64,000 nt of DNA, from assembly GCA_905181855.1 (NCBI GenBank), contig CAJIZE010000005.1, positions 78,790-142,789 on the forward strand, read 5' to 3'. Below the pieces are notes generated by a model. It ran no database searches and was not told the origin of the DNA. It saw nothing but the letters and a program-made list of their open reading frames with translations. The position numbers and the translations under genes are program-made. Shown piece after piece: positions 9,108 through 17,932 of this stretch. The DNA comes from an uncultured Flavobacteriales bacterium (GTDB taxonomy: Bacteria; Bacteroidota; Bacteroidia; Flavobacteriales_G; Salibacteraceae). The number at the start of each line of letters is the position of its first letter. The stretch's first letter is position 1.

Positions 9108-9184
9108 TGTTCTAATCAAATAGGATGTACAAGCAAATAGCGATCTTAATTCTATATTCGCTTCATTATCAAAAAAAATTTTAA

Positions 9185-10393
9185 ATGCTCTCTAACCACT
9201 CATGTTTAGCTAAATATTCATTGCTTTTATCTGTTACAATTCTATTGTCATTTGAAATTTCGGCACAAAAGAAAGGGATTTCATCACGTACCGAAATTGG
9301 TGAAGGGATTAAGTTTACCGCTCGTGATAAAAGTTACGACGTCCACCTTTATGGATGGGGACAGACTATAGCACATACCGAATTTCCGATTAAGAGTAAT
9401 TTAAACCTGCAAGAGCTAGAATATGGCTTGGGTGTGACGCATGCAAGAACTGGCTTGAGAGGGTATTTGATTCAACCGGAATTACTTTTTCATTTTCAGA
9501 TGGAATTTGTTAACTCAGGAGATCAAATCAGAAATGATATACAAGGAATTCAATTTAATGGTCTTTTGGATGCTTTTATTGAATGGAACATTTACAAAGG
9601 ATTTAATTTTAGTGCTGGCCAACGTTTTGTGCCTGGCACAAGAGCAAGTACAACTCCAATACGAAATCTTCAGTTTGCAGGGAGAAGCACCTTTGATGCG
9701 TTTTCTGGCTTCACAAGAGATGCAGGACTCTTTGTATGGTATGACTTTGAAAGTAATGGAGCTTTAATTCGAACAATTGGAGCTGTAACACAAGGTGAAG
9801 GCGCTAACGTTCAAGTTAATTCCGGTGGATTGGCTTATACCGCTCGTGCTGATTGGTTTCCTTTTGGTGAATTCACGGATAATGGACAATTAACTCAAGG
9901 TGATCTAGAAAAAGAAAGGGCACCAAAATTACAATTGGGCGGAGGGGTTGAATTTAACGACAACTCGGTAAGAGAAAACGGACATTTAGGAGATTTGGTA
10001 ATGGTTGAACGTGATATTTTAACCTATTTTGCTGATGTATTGTTCAAGTATCAAGGCTTTGCTTTTCAAGCCGATTTTGTAGATAAAGAAGTTGATATAC
10101 CGGTTGTGTATGACACCCTTTTTAATACCATAGGAATATTTAATAGCGGCATGGCCTTCGGAGGGTCGGGTAGCTATATGCTTGCTGATGATATTAGTTT
10201 AGCGATACGATATCATAGACTGATGCCAACTCCGGTTACCAAAAGAATTACATCTGATAACTACGGAATTGCCTTATCTAAATATTTTGCAGGTCACAAT
10301 GTTAAAGTACAAACTGATATAGCTTTACAGGTACTTGATAATGATACTGACCCCAACTTTCAATGGCAGCTATTAATGTCGTTTGGATTTTAA
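9185..10393 (+). CDS. Second OprO/OprP-like porin
   Basis: Outer-membrane barrel of 402 residues with signal peptide (cleavage after EISAQ region). It is related to the porin at 2698-3879: both share a KGI.R or GKGI opening, the AGQ(R/T)..PG motif (FSAGQRFVPGTRAS here), FTRDAGLFVWYDF, the ADWFPFGEFTDNG block, and GHSLKVQTD / GHNVKVQTD near the C-terminus. It is therefore a paralogous pair. It ends 7 bases from the convergent TonB receptor gene. No Pho-box repeat was seen in its short upstream gap. Polyphosphate, pyrophosphate or another anion are possible substrates. Confidence 0.75.
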   Translation: MLSNHSCLAKYSLLLSVTILLSFEISAQKKGISSRTEIGEGIKFTARDKSYDVHLYGWGQTIAHTEFPIKSNLNLQELEYGLGVTHARTGLRGYLIQPELLFHFQMEFVNSGDQIRNDIQGIQFNGLLDAFIEWNIYKGFNFSAGQRFVPGTRASTTPIRNLQFAGRSTFDAFSGFTRDAGLFVWYDFESNGALIRTIGAVTQGEGANVQVNSGGLAYTARADWFPFGEFTDNGQLTQGDLEKERAPKLQLGGGVEFNDNSVRENGHLGDLVMVERDILTYFADVLFKYQGFAFQADFVDKEVDIPVVYDTLFNTIGIFNSGMAFGGSGSYMLADDISLAIRYHRLMPTPVTKRITSDNYGIALSKYFAGHNVKVQTDIALQVLDNDTDPNFQWQLLMSFGF

Positions 10394-10400
10394 GTAGTTT

Positions 10401-13250
10401 TTAAAAGGTAAAGCTGTACTTAAAATTGAAACCAACTCCTGGATTGTATTTGTTGAAGATTTTGTCATCTGAGCCAAAAGAGTGGTAAACCATTTCTCTT
10501 GAATCGTTAAGAATATTAGTAACTCCAAAAGTTATTTTGCTGTTGAAATCTTTGCCAAAAGATTTATATGAGTTGAAATTAAAGCTATTAAACGACCGCG
10601 TATAAATGTCAGGAACTCTTTCTGAACCAATGATAGTAAGTTGATCTCCTTGTACGTTGTATGCAAGAGAGAAGCTCAATTTAGTTGCTGGTTCATCGTA
10701 AGATAAAGCAACATTAACAGCATAAGGAGATTGACCAGACATTTGTCTTGTATTGGCAATTGTTTCTCCGTCTCTTAAAAAACCTTCTCGCGATTGAAAT
10801 TCGGTTTTTCCATCGTTGTTAACGTAAACGCTGTTCATATCAATAGCTGAGTTCACCAATGAGACATTGGTGGTGAAAAACAATCTATTTAAAAAATTTT
10901 CAGCTTCAGGTAAGCCTTTTCTTAATTCAACTTCAATACCATAAACCATGGCATCACCAGAGTTTCGCGGTTTTACTTCGTCAGGGTTTAAGTTGTTTGA
11001 AATTAGCTCAATATGCCCATCAAATTGTTTGTAAAAACCTGCAACTGAGAATAGTTCTTTAGGACTAATGAAATACTCATAACGAACATCAAAATTCATG
11101 ATTTTAGTTTGCTCTAAATCCAAGTTACCGATAAATGTTCTTTTGGTTATTGGGTCGTAAATTTGAGCAATTGATTTTTCTTTAAATGATGGCATGGCCA
11201 CTGTTTTGTTAGCTGCTAACCTTAAGTTCATGTCCTCGTTAACAGAGTAAACGAAATTCAACGATGGCAAAAAGTTAAATGCATCTAAAGTTTTTGTTCT
11301 GTTGTAGGTTTCGCTGCCTGAGTTGTTTGTTCCAGTATAATACAAATCAGTTTTTTCAACACGAACACCATAAACTGCTTTAAACAAACCTAAAAACCTG
11401 TTTTCTGCCATTAAGTAACCAGCAAGTTGGGTTTGATCTGCAGAGTAGGAGTTTGCAGGTTGGTATGAGCCAATAGTATAAGTGCCATTTCTAAAGTTAG
11501 GACTCTCTTTGTCTGAAGACCAAATGTTTTCATCTGCTAAAAACCAATTAGGGTCAGTGCTGATTGCTCCAGAACCATTGTTGTCAAGTTTAAAATTAAC
11601 AATTTCAAAATCACGGTGTTTGAACATGGCAAAACCACCTGTTTTAATACTCATGTTATCGTTAAGTTGATGCTTAACATCAAACTTAAACGATTCGTTG
11701 TATTCGTTTAAGTATCTCCAAAACCTGTTTATTCCTGCGCCATCACCAGTATTTAAAGAAACAACACCATCAGTCATAGAAATTTTAGTTTCTCTAAAGT
11801 CTGGATCGTAAACTTTTGAAAACGATAAAGCGTTTGACCAGGAAATGTTGGTATTGTTAACTTTATGGTTACCACTTAAAATTCCCGAAGTAAGTGTTCG
11901 TGCAGAGTAAGTTAGGATATCTTCTGCTAAAATAGCGCCTGTTTGCTCGTGGTCTTTATTGACTCTTTTGGCAGCAGTTGATTCTCCACTTTGAGTATTT
12001 AAAATAGATAGAACAAAAACGTTGCTGCCTTTTTTGTAAGAACCTGAAGCTAATCCACTCCACATAACACTGTTCTTGCCAAGATTACCTTTTATGGTCA
12101 CAAACTCATTTAAGTTGTTTTCGTTTTTGCTTGTACTTTTCAAGTAAAAGTTAGACTCAAAACCCTCATAAAATGTTCTAGCGGTAGAGTAATTGGCAAC
12201 TGCATTATAGCCAATTGTTCCTCCGTTATCAAGATTAAGTTGGTTGCCATGGTTGAACGAGAATGATCCGTTTGGTAAAGCAATTTTATTTTTAATACCT
12301 AATTGATTGCTAAACGAGCGAGTAATGTTCTCAAGTTCAGGGTCAGCTAAAACTTCGTCCGGAATTTTGGCGTTTCTGAAAAAAGGCAGCTCACGATCTT
12401 TACCAGCAAACCCTAATGCATCTGCAGAGTTTCCATCGTAATAAACATAATCAGAGTTAAAGTGCATTCCAGGAGTAAAAGTGGTTCCAAAACTTAAGTT
12501 AGTTGTTTTTTCAAGTGGAAACTTTTTGGTAACAACATCAATCATTCCGCCGGTAAAATCGCCATAAAGGTCTGGCGAAAACGTTTTATATACAGCAACA
12601 TTTTCTAAAACAGAAGTAGGGAAAATGTCAATCTGTATACTATTAACATCCGGATCTAAACCTGGTATTGCCATACCATTTAAGGTCGTTTTTGTGTATC
12701 GATCGCCCAAGCCACGGACGTAAACATATTTTCCATCTTGAACCGTGACTCCGGTAACTCTTTTCATAGCACTGCCCAAATTGGCATCACCAATTTTCCT
12801 GAATGATTGTGAAGAAATACCATCTGTTACATTGGTTGCTTTTTTCATGTCCATTAGAATAGCAGTTTCGTTGTTTCGACTTGCCTTTGCGGTTATAACT
12901 ACTGCTTTTAACGTTGCGGTAGAAGCTTTTAATGTTGCGTCTACAACAGTTGATTCGCCCAATTTTATTTCCGTTTGAGGGAAAACCACGGGAGCATAAG
13001 AAATAAATGACACTTTAATGGTGTATGATCCCGGAGGAAGAGGCAATGAAAAATTACCGTCAAAATCCGTAATTGTTCCGACCCCCGGCATTTCTTCCAC
13101 CGTAACAGCAGCTCCAATGAGTGGTCCACCAAAATCACCATCAGCAATATTTCCTCTTATAAAGCCTTTGGTTTTGTCACCTTCCGGATTATTACTAAAA
13201 GCACTAAAGCTGATAAGAAGAAGAGAGATTAATAGAGTAATTCGTGTCAT
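10401..13250 (-). CDS. TonB-dependent receptor, SusC/CarboxypepD_reg-like type
   Basis: Outer-membrane active transporter of about 949 residues. Order of parts: signal peptide (ends near SAFS), a carboxypeptidase-regulatory-like beta-sandwich (about residues 25-110, with GTITDFDGNFSLPLPPGSY), plug domain (about 120-260, with VYVRGLGDRYTKTTLNG and GDFTGGMIDVVTKKFP), then a 22-strand-type barrel ending in YSFTF. Start chosen at ATG 13250 because MTRITLLISLLL is a normal signal; an in-frame ATG at 13319 would add a lysine-rich 23-residue stretch containing a hairpin. It lies downstream of the beta-helix lipoprotein gene, which has a Pho box, so the substrate may be a phosphorus compound (inference). 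Confidence 0.85.
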   Translation of the reverse strand: MTRITLLISLLLISFSAFSNNPEGDKTKGFIRGNIADGDFGGPLIGAAVTVEEMPGVGTITDFDGNFSLPLPPGSYTIKVSFISYAPVVFPQTEIKLGESTVVDATLKASTATLKAVVITAKASRNNETAILMDMKKATNVTDGISSQSFRKIGDANLGSAMKRVTGVTVQDGKYVYVRGLGDRYTKTTLNGMAIPGLDPDVNSIQIDIFPTSVLENVAVYKTFSPDLYGDFTGGMIDVVTKKFPLEKTTNLSFGTTFTPGMHFNSDYVYYDGNSADALGFAGKDRELPFFRNAKIPDEVLADPELENITRSFSNQLGIKNKIALPNGSFSFNHGNQLNLDNGGTIGYNAVANYSTARTFYEGFESNFYLKSTSKNENNLNEFVTIKGNLGKNSVMWSGLASGSYKKGSNVFVLSILNTQSGESTAAKRVNKDHEQTGAILAEDILTYSARTLTSGILSGNHKVNNTNISWSNALSFSKVYDPDFRETKISMTDGVVSLNTGDGAGINRFWRYLNEYNESFKFDVKHQLNDNMSIKTGGFAMFKHRDFEIVNFKLDNNGSGAISTDPNWFLADENIWSSDKESPNFRNGTYTIGSYQPANSYSADQTQLAGYLMAENRFLGLFKAVYGVRVEKTDLYYTGTNNSGSETYNRTKTLDAFNFLPSLNFVYSVNEDMNLRLAANKTVAMPSFKEKSIAQIYDPITKRTFIGNLDLEQTKIMNFDVRYEYFISPKELFSVAGFYKQFDGHIELISNNLNPDEVKPRNSGDAMVYGIEVELRKGLPEAENFLNRLFFTTNVSLVNSAIDMNSVYVNNDGKTEFQSREGFLRDGETIANTRQMSGQSPYAVNVALSYDEPATKLSFSLAYNVQGDQLTIIGSERVPDIYTRSFNSFNFNSYKSFGKDFNSKITFGVTNILNDSREMVYHSFGSDDKIFNKYNPGVGFNFKYSFTF

Positions 13251-13293
13251 TTTATTTTTGATTTTATTTTTTACTTTTTTAACATCAAAACCC

Positions 13294-13313
13294 CTTAGCT
13301 TTTTTAAGCTAAG
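13294..13313 (-). terminator. Hairpin between lipoprotein and TonB receptor genes
   Basis: Inverted repeat CTTAGCTT / AAGCTAAG with a 4-base loop, followed in the direction of transcription (minus) by GGGGTTTTG. The tail is not a pure T-run, so it may be an attenuator or mRNA processing and stability site rather than a full terminator. Confidence 0.35.
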
Positions 13314-13341
13314 AGACATTGAATCTTTCTATTGGTTGGTA

Positions 13342-14682
13342 TTATAATTCATTGTTAATTCCAGCCGCAGTCCATGAGAAAAGCGATATAGGGTTAATAG
13401 TTGAACCGCTTCCGCTAGTGATTAAAGCTTCTGCAGCAGTTTGATCAGCAGTAAAAACAGTACAGTCGTTTGTATTAGCATTATCTGTTGATGAAGTGTA
13501 AACACTTACAACATCAAATTTTGAGTTGGTGAAAACTAAGGTTGGGTTAGCATCGGTTAAATGTGTTAATGCATCTGTTTTTGAATCAGCACAATCGTTT
13601 TGGTAGCTTGCTCTAACTTTTAATTTAGCAGATGGGTAAGTGAAAGTCACATTTTCGATTGTACCTTGTGCTTTTGATTTGAAATCGCCAGCTGAACCTT
13701 CAGTGCCTTGAGTTTTTACTAGTCCATTCTTAAGAGTAAACAAACCTGTTGTATTTGTTGAACCTTCAGGACCATCAATTTCTAATCCTTCGTCGGTTTC
13801 AATTCCGTCACCGTGAATTACAGCGAAGTTTTCAATTGTACCTGAATAGTTTTGGTCTAAATCAATTCCGTCATCACCTTGATAAAAAACAAGTGCGTTG
13901 CTAATATTAACTGTTCCACCAAAACACTCAATTCCGTCATCAAGCGTTGCGTAAACCTCAATGTTGCTAATAGTAGTCCCTGAACCAACGCCGCCTAAAG
14001 TTAATCCGTTAAGTTCGTTTCCTTCACCAATGGTAATACCACCGTGGCGTATTGAAACATAAGTTAACGTACCTGAATTATCTGCGGCAACTGACCCACC
14101 GTATTTACCATAACCTGCGTCGGCTGGTATTCCTTCAATGTTTCCTTCAGTATCACCGTTTTCTGTACTTACAGGAGCGTTGCCTAAAATTACAATTCCT
14201 CCCCATTTCTGATTGTCGGTTTTGGTTAAGTTAGATCCTACTTTTTGGCTGAACTCAATGTTATCAAGTATTGATGTGAAAATGATTGGATCTGCAGCAG
14301 TTCCTACCGCGATTAATTTGCCACCTTTTGCAATAATCAGCGCAGAAGCGTTGGTTTCTTGACCTTCTTGACCTTTTACAATAGTACCGGCTTCAATTGT
14401 TAAAGTAGCGCCACTTTCTACAACTACTTTACCTTCAAGTTCGTAGATGTTGTTCGATGTCCAGGTTTCACTTGTAGTAACACTACCTGATTTCACTATG
14501 TTGCTATTTACAATAGTGTCATACTCACATGCTACATTCTTGTCTTCTTTTTTTGCATCTTCATCGTAATTAGATGCTTTTGGGTCTGTACACCCTTTTT
14601 TACAAGATGTTGTTACCCCGCTTAATGCGAAAAGTGCAAATGTGATTAATGTTGTTTGTTTTAATGTTTTCATTGTTTTCAT
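13342..14682 (-). CDS. Beta-helix surface lipoprotein
   Basis: 446 residues with signal peptide and lipobox TTSC (Cys 27). After it comes the Bacteroidota motif GCTDPKASNYDEDA...CEY, then a parallel beta-helix with many short valine/glycine repeats (VVESGATLTIEAGTIVKG, ALIIAKGGKLIAVGTA, GGIVILGNAPV). No T9SS tail is present, so it is probably anchored by lipid. Such proteins are often annotated, without evidence, as multidrug transporters. It sits upstream of a TonB receptor with a 91-base gap and carries a Pho-box-like repeat 84-101 bases before its start, suggesting a phosphate-stress ligand-capture role. Confidence 0.75.
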   Translation of the reverse strand: MKTMKTLKQTTLITFALFALSGVTTSCKKGCTDPKASNYDEDAKKEDKNVACEYDTIVNSNIVKSGSVTTSETWTSNNIYELEGKVVVESGATLTIEAGTIVKGQEGQETNASALIIAKGGKLIAVGTAADPIIFTSILDNIEFSQKVGSNLTKTDNQKWGGIVILGNAPVSTENGDTEGNIEGIPADAGYGKYGGSVAADNSGTLTYVSIRHGGITIGEGNELNGLTLGGVGSGTTISNIEVYATLDDGIECFGGTVNISNALVFYQGDDGIDLDQNYSGTIENFAVIHGDGIETDEGLEIDGPEGSTNTTGLFTLKNGLVKTQGTEGSAGDFKSKAQGTIENVTFTYPSAKLKVRASYQNDCADSKTDALTHLTDANPTLVFTNSKFDVVSVYTSSTDNANTNDCTVFTADQTAAEALITSGSGSTINPISLFSWTAAGINNEL

Positions 14683-14765
14683 TATTTGTTTATTTTTTTT
14701 TGATGCAAATAACCTCCTTCAATATTATCTGGTAATTTACTGATTGTTATAGTTGAGTTAGAATT

Positions 14766-14783
14766 ATGTTAAGCCAATGTTAA
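14766..14783 (-). promoter_or_regulatory. Candidate Pho box C
   Basis: On the minus strand it reads TTAACATTGGCTTAACAT: two identical TTAACAT half-sites 11 bases apart. It is in the same orientation as the beta-helix lipoprotein gene and is also 220 bases upstream of the PhoB-like gene. It matches boxes A and B. Confidence 0.55.
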
Positions 14784-14868
14784 CATCAAAACAAGAGACT
14801 TTCAGATTGTTTCTAACTTACCACCATTTTAAAGTTTGAAAGCAACATAAATTCTGATTAGAATTAAG

Positions 14869-14876
14869 TAAATTTG
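14869..14876 (+). promoter_or_regulatory. Possible -7 element of the PhoB-like gene
   Basis: TAAATTTG fits TAnnTTTG; no properly spaced -33 element was found. The leader that follows contains a hairpin AGCCTTT/AAAGGCT at 14895-14913. The rest of 14683-15002 holds Pho box C and nothing else I recognise. Confidence 0.3.
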
Positions 14877-15002
14877 AAGATAGCAATACGAACTAGCCTT
14901 TTTGTTAAAGGCTTTAAAAATTAATCGTTTATTAAAAGTAAGATAACATTGAACGGTAAAAAAACATCTAAGATTGACACTTATTTAAATAGGAAAAAAA
15001 TA

Positions 15003-15683
15003 GTGAAAAAGGTCTTTAAAGTTTTAGTAGTTGATGACGAACCAGACATTGTTGAATTGGTTAGTTATCATTTGAAAAAAGAAGCGTTTAAAGTGTTCAC
15101 AGCATTTAATGGTGCTACCGCAATAGAAGTTGCAAAAAAGGAGTTACCAGACTTAATTTTACTTGATGTGATGATGCCTGATATGGATGGAGTTGAAACT
15201 TGCGTTGAACTTAGGTCAATAGATGCGTTGAAACATGTGTTTATTGCTTTTTTGACCGCTCGAAGTGAGGATTATTCGCAGATAGCTGGTTTTGATGCTG
15301 GTGCAGATGACTATATAACCAAACCAATTAAACCTCGTGTTTTGGTAAGCAGAATAAAAGCCATGCTCCGCAGGAACTTGATAAATGATAACGACTCAAA
15401 CATCGAAACTATTGGAGGATTAGTAATAGATAAAGATAAGTACACCGTAACATTGGACGGTTTTGAGATAAGCTTTCCAAAAAAACAGTTTGAACTATTG
15501 GCTTTATTGACATCTTCCATAGGCAAGGTTTTTACCCGTGATGTAATATTAAATAAAGTATGGGGAGACGATGTAATCGTTGGCGATAGAACCATTGATG
15601 TGCATATTAGAAAACTAAGAGAAAAAATCGGAGATTTAAAAATAAAAACAATTAAAGGGGTAGGGTATAAATTTGAAGCTTAA
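15003..15683 (+). CDS. PhoB/OmpR-family response regulator
   Basis: 226 residues. The receiver domain has the acidic pair D11/D12 in VLVVDDEPDIV, phospho-acceptor D55 in LILLDVMMPDMDG, and the Lys motif ITKPIKP. The C-terminal winged helix ends with GDRTIDVHIRKLREKIG and IKTIKGVGYKFE, typical of PhoB. Start chosen as GTG 15003 (MKKVFKVLVVDDE); an in-frame TTG at 14949 would add 18 residues and no ATG exists. It abuts the histidine kinase gene with zero spacing. Gene context (phosphate transporters, Pho boxes) supports a PhoB role, but the symbol is not certain. Confidence 0.85.
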   Translation: MKKVFKVLVVDDEPDIVELVSYHLKKEAFKVFTAFNGATAIEVAKKELPDLILLDVMMPDMDGVETCVELRSIDALKHVFIAFLTARSEDYSQIAGFDAGADDYITKPIKPRVLVSRIKAMLRRNLINDNDSNIETIGGLVIDKDKYTVTLDGFEISFPKKQFELLALLTSSIGKVFTRDVILNKVWGDDVIVGDRTIDVHIRKLREKIGDLKIKTIKGVGYKFEA

Positions 15684-16745
15684 ATGAAAAGTATTTTACC
15701 AAGACGGATAGCTTGGATATCCTCAATCATCTCAACAACATTTTTAGGGCTAATTATGGCCCTTCTTTTTTTATATTCAGGCAATGAAAATTGGTTACTG
15801 TTTGTATTAGGATTGTTGGCTGGCGCTGTAGTTAGTTATGTGATTTTTCAATTTGCTATTGAAAATTTTGTTCATGCTAAAATCAAAATAATTTATAAAA
15901 CCATTCATCAACAAAAAAGAGCTTTAAACCAGAAAGAAGAGCTGGATTTTAGCCAAGATGTAATAGGAAAAGTAAATAGGGAGGTTATCGAATGGGCTTC
16001 TGAAAATCGAAATGAAATAGCCTCGCTTAGAGAACAAGCCAAGTATCGGCGTGAATTTATTGGTAATTTATCACACGAATTAAAAACACCTCTTTTTTTA
16101 GCTCAGGGTTATCTTTTAACCTTACTTGAAGGAGGCTTAGATGACAAACAAATTAACAAAGACTATTTGCTAAGAGCAGATAATAATGTTCAAAGATTGA
16201 TCGATTTAGTTGAAGATTTAGATGGAATATCGAAACTTGATACCGGCGATGAAACATTAAATGTAGAGCGTATTGATATAGTAAAACTGGTAAAAGACAT
16301 ATTAAATTCACTTGAACTAAATGCTAAAAAGAAAAGCATAAAATTGCTTTTTAATGAAAATAACGACAAACCAATTTATGCTTATTGTGATCCTAAAAGG
16401 ATAGCCCAAGTTGTTACTAATTTGGTTGTTAATGGTATTAATTACAATACTAAAGAGGGGTATGTTAAGGCGAAATTCTACGATATGGATGAGAATATTC
16501 TTGTTGAATTTGAAGACAATGGAATAGGAATCTCACAAGATGATTTACCAAGATTGTTTGAACGCTTTTATAGGGTTGATAAGAGCAGATCAAGACATGA
16601 AGGTGGCACTGGTTTAGGGTTATCGATCGTGAAACATTTCATTGAAGCACATAAACAAACGATAAATGTTCGAAGCGAATTAGATAAAGGGTCTACATTT
16701 TCATTTACTTTAAGTAAAAGCAATAATCTTGTTAAGGGCAACTAA
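15684..16745 (+). CDS. PhoR-like sensor histidine kinase
   Basis: 353 residues. Two transmembrane segments (about 9-31 and 36-58) with almost no periplasmic loop, then a coiled linker, HisKA with the phospho-accepting His131 in FIGNLSHELKTP, and HATPase_c with N-box LVVNGINYN, G1 EDNGIGI, F-box LFERFYRV and G2 GGTGLGLSIVK. The tiny sensor region matches PhoR-type kinases that listen to a transporter or PhoU protein rather than to a ligand. The start ATG follows the regulator's stop codon directly, so the two are translationally coupled. Confidence 0.88.
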   Translation: MKSILPRRIAWISSIISTTFLGLIMALLFLYSGNENWLLFVLGLLAGAVVSYVIFQFAIENFVHAKIKIIYKTIHQQKRALNQKEELDFSQDVIGKVNREVIEWASENRNEIASLREQAKYRREFIGNLSHELKTPLFLAQGYLLTLLEGGLDDKQINKDYLLRADNNVQRLIDLVEDLDGISKLDTGDETLNVERIDIVKLVKDILNSLELNAKKKSIKLLFNENNDKPIYAYCDPKRIAQVVTNLVVNGINYNTKEGYVKAKFYDMDENILVEFEDNGIGISQDDLPRLFERFYRVDKSRSRHEGGTGLGLSIVKHFIEAHKQTINVRSELDKGSTFSFTLSKSNNLVKGN

Positions 16746-16907
16746 TTATCGGGGATTCCAAGGAAATAAGAATAATAGAAAAACGGCACTACAATTCGAA
16801 ACTAATTTGGTTTGGTTAATATTTTTATAGGTAATTACTATAATGGGTGTAATAATATCGAAAACGGACTTAACTTTGGGTTTAACGATACTAAGCATAT
16901 CTTAGAA

Positions 16908-16915
16908 TATTTTTG
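16908..16915 (+). promoter_or_regulatory. Possible -7 element before the GSCFA gene
   Basis: TATTTTTG matches TAnnTTTG and ends 9 bases before the proposed TTG start at 16925. No well-spaced -33 element was found. The upstream gap 16746-16907 holds nothing else recognisable. Confidence 0.35.
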
Positions 16916-16924
16916 TCAATAACA

Positions 16925-17902
16925 TTGAGTCAGTTTAGAACCAAAATTAACGTACAAAAACTACCTTTTCAGGTTTCTTCTTTTAGCAAGATGGCCTTGT
17001 TGGGTTCCTGTTTTTCAGATAACATCGGAGTTAAATTATCCGCTGCAAAAGCCAATGTGTTTTTAAATCCGTTTGGAACCATTTTTAACCCTGTTTCGTT
17101 AGCCGAAATTCTTGATTTACATCTTTCTGCTGAAACATTTTCTTCAAATCAACTTTTTCAGAATGAGGACACATTCCATGGTTTACAGTTTGCCGCTGAG
17201 TTTAAAAGTAACAGTAAAGCAGAACTACTAAAACGTGTTAATGACATCTTAAACCAGGGGAAACAATTCCTGAAACAGGCTGATGTATTAATTCTTACAC
17301 TGGGCTCTGCTTGGGCATATCGATTAAATCAAACCAATCAAATTGTAGGTAATTGCCACAAGCTTCCAAATTCAATTTTCTCAAAAGAATTGTTATCGCT
17401 TGATGAAATGCAAAATGGCTTAGGATGTTCATTCAATGCTTTATTCGAAATAAACCCTTCAATTAAAATTGTTGTTACCGTAAGTCCGGTGAGACATATA
17501 AAGGATGGAATCATTGAAAATAACCTTTCTAAATCAAGACTGATTCAAGTAGCGCATCATTTAAAAGATAAATATAGTGAGGTAGCTTATTTTCCTTCTT
17601 ACGAAATTATGATGGACGATTTACGCGACTACCGTTTTTACAATGAGGATATGATTCACCCATCGCAGGTGGCTATTGATTATATATGGGAGGCCTTTAA
17701 AGCGTCAATTTACGCTCAGCCTGATATAGAAAACATCCAAAAACTAGAGAAATTCGCAAAGCTATTTTCACACAAAGTACTTGGTGATATTAAATCCAGG
17801 GCAAATTGGAGAAAGAATTTACTCACCAGAGTTGAAGCTATGGAAATAGAATTTCCACAATTAAAATTCATAAAAGAAAGAGCCTTTATTTCTACTTTGT
17901 AA
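16925..17902 (+). CDS. GSCFA domain protein
   Basis: 325 residues, SGNH-like esterase fold family named after its motif, here LLGSCFSDNIG (about residue 25). Other family blocks are FNPFGTIFNP, LTLGSAWAYR, TVSPVRHIKDG and the terminal MIHPSQVAIDYIWEAF with the catalytic-type Asp/His. The exact substrate is not established for the family. The start is TTG 16925, which gives the expected FRTKI opening; an earlier TTG at 16913 lies inside the -7 element. recG begins 30 bases after the stop. Confidence 0.8.
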   Translation: MSQFRTKINVQKLPFQVSSFSKMALLGSCFSDNIGVKLSAAKANVFLNPFGTIFNPVSLAEILDLHLSAETFSSNQLFQNEDTFHGLQFAAEFKSNSKAELLKRVNDILNQGKQFLKQADVLILTLGSAWAYRLNQTNQIVGNCHKLPNSIFSKELLSLDEMQNGLGCSFNALFEINPSIKIVVTVSPVRHIKDGIIENNLSKSRLIQVAHHLKDKYSEVAYFPSYEIMMDDLRDYRFYNEDMIHPSQVAIDYIWEAFKASIYAQPDIENIQKLEKFAKLFSHKVLGDIKSRANWRKNLLTRVEAMEIEFPQLKFIKERAFISTL

Positions 17903-17926
17903 AGAACCTTTTCATCATTACTTTTG
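17896..17926 (+). promoter_or_regulatory. recG promoter
   Basis: TTTG at 17896-17899, a 19-base spacer and TACTTTTG at 17919-17926: a full match to the Bacteroidota consensus. It overlaps the end of the GSCFA gene. The element ends 6 bases before the recG ATG, so the transcript would begin at or next to the start codon. Confidence 0.6.
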
Positions 17927-17932
17927 AGGCTA

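Noticed and set aside
13250..13319. Extended N-terminus of the TonB receptor
   Set aside because: It adds a lysine-rich stretch before a normal signal peptide and spans a hairpin.
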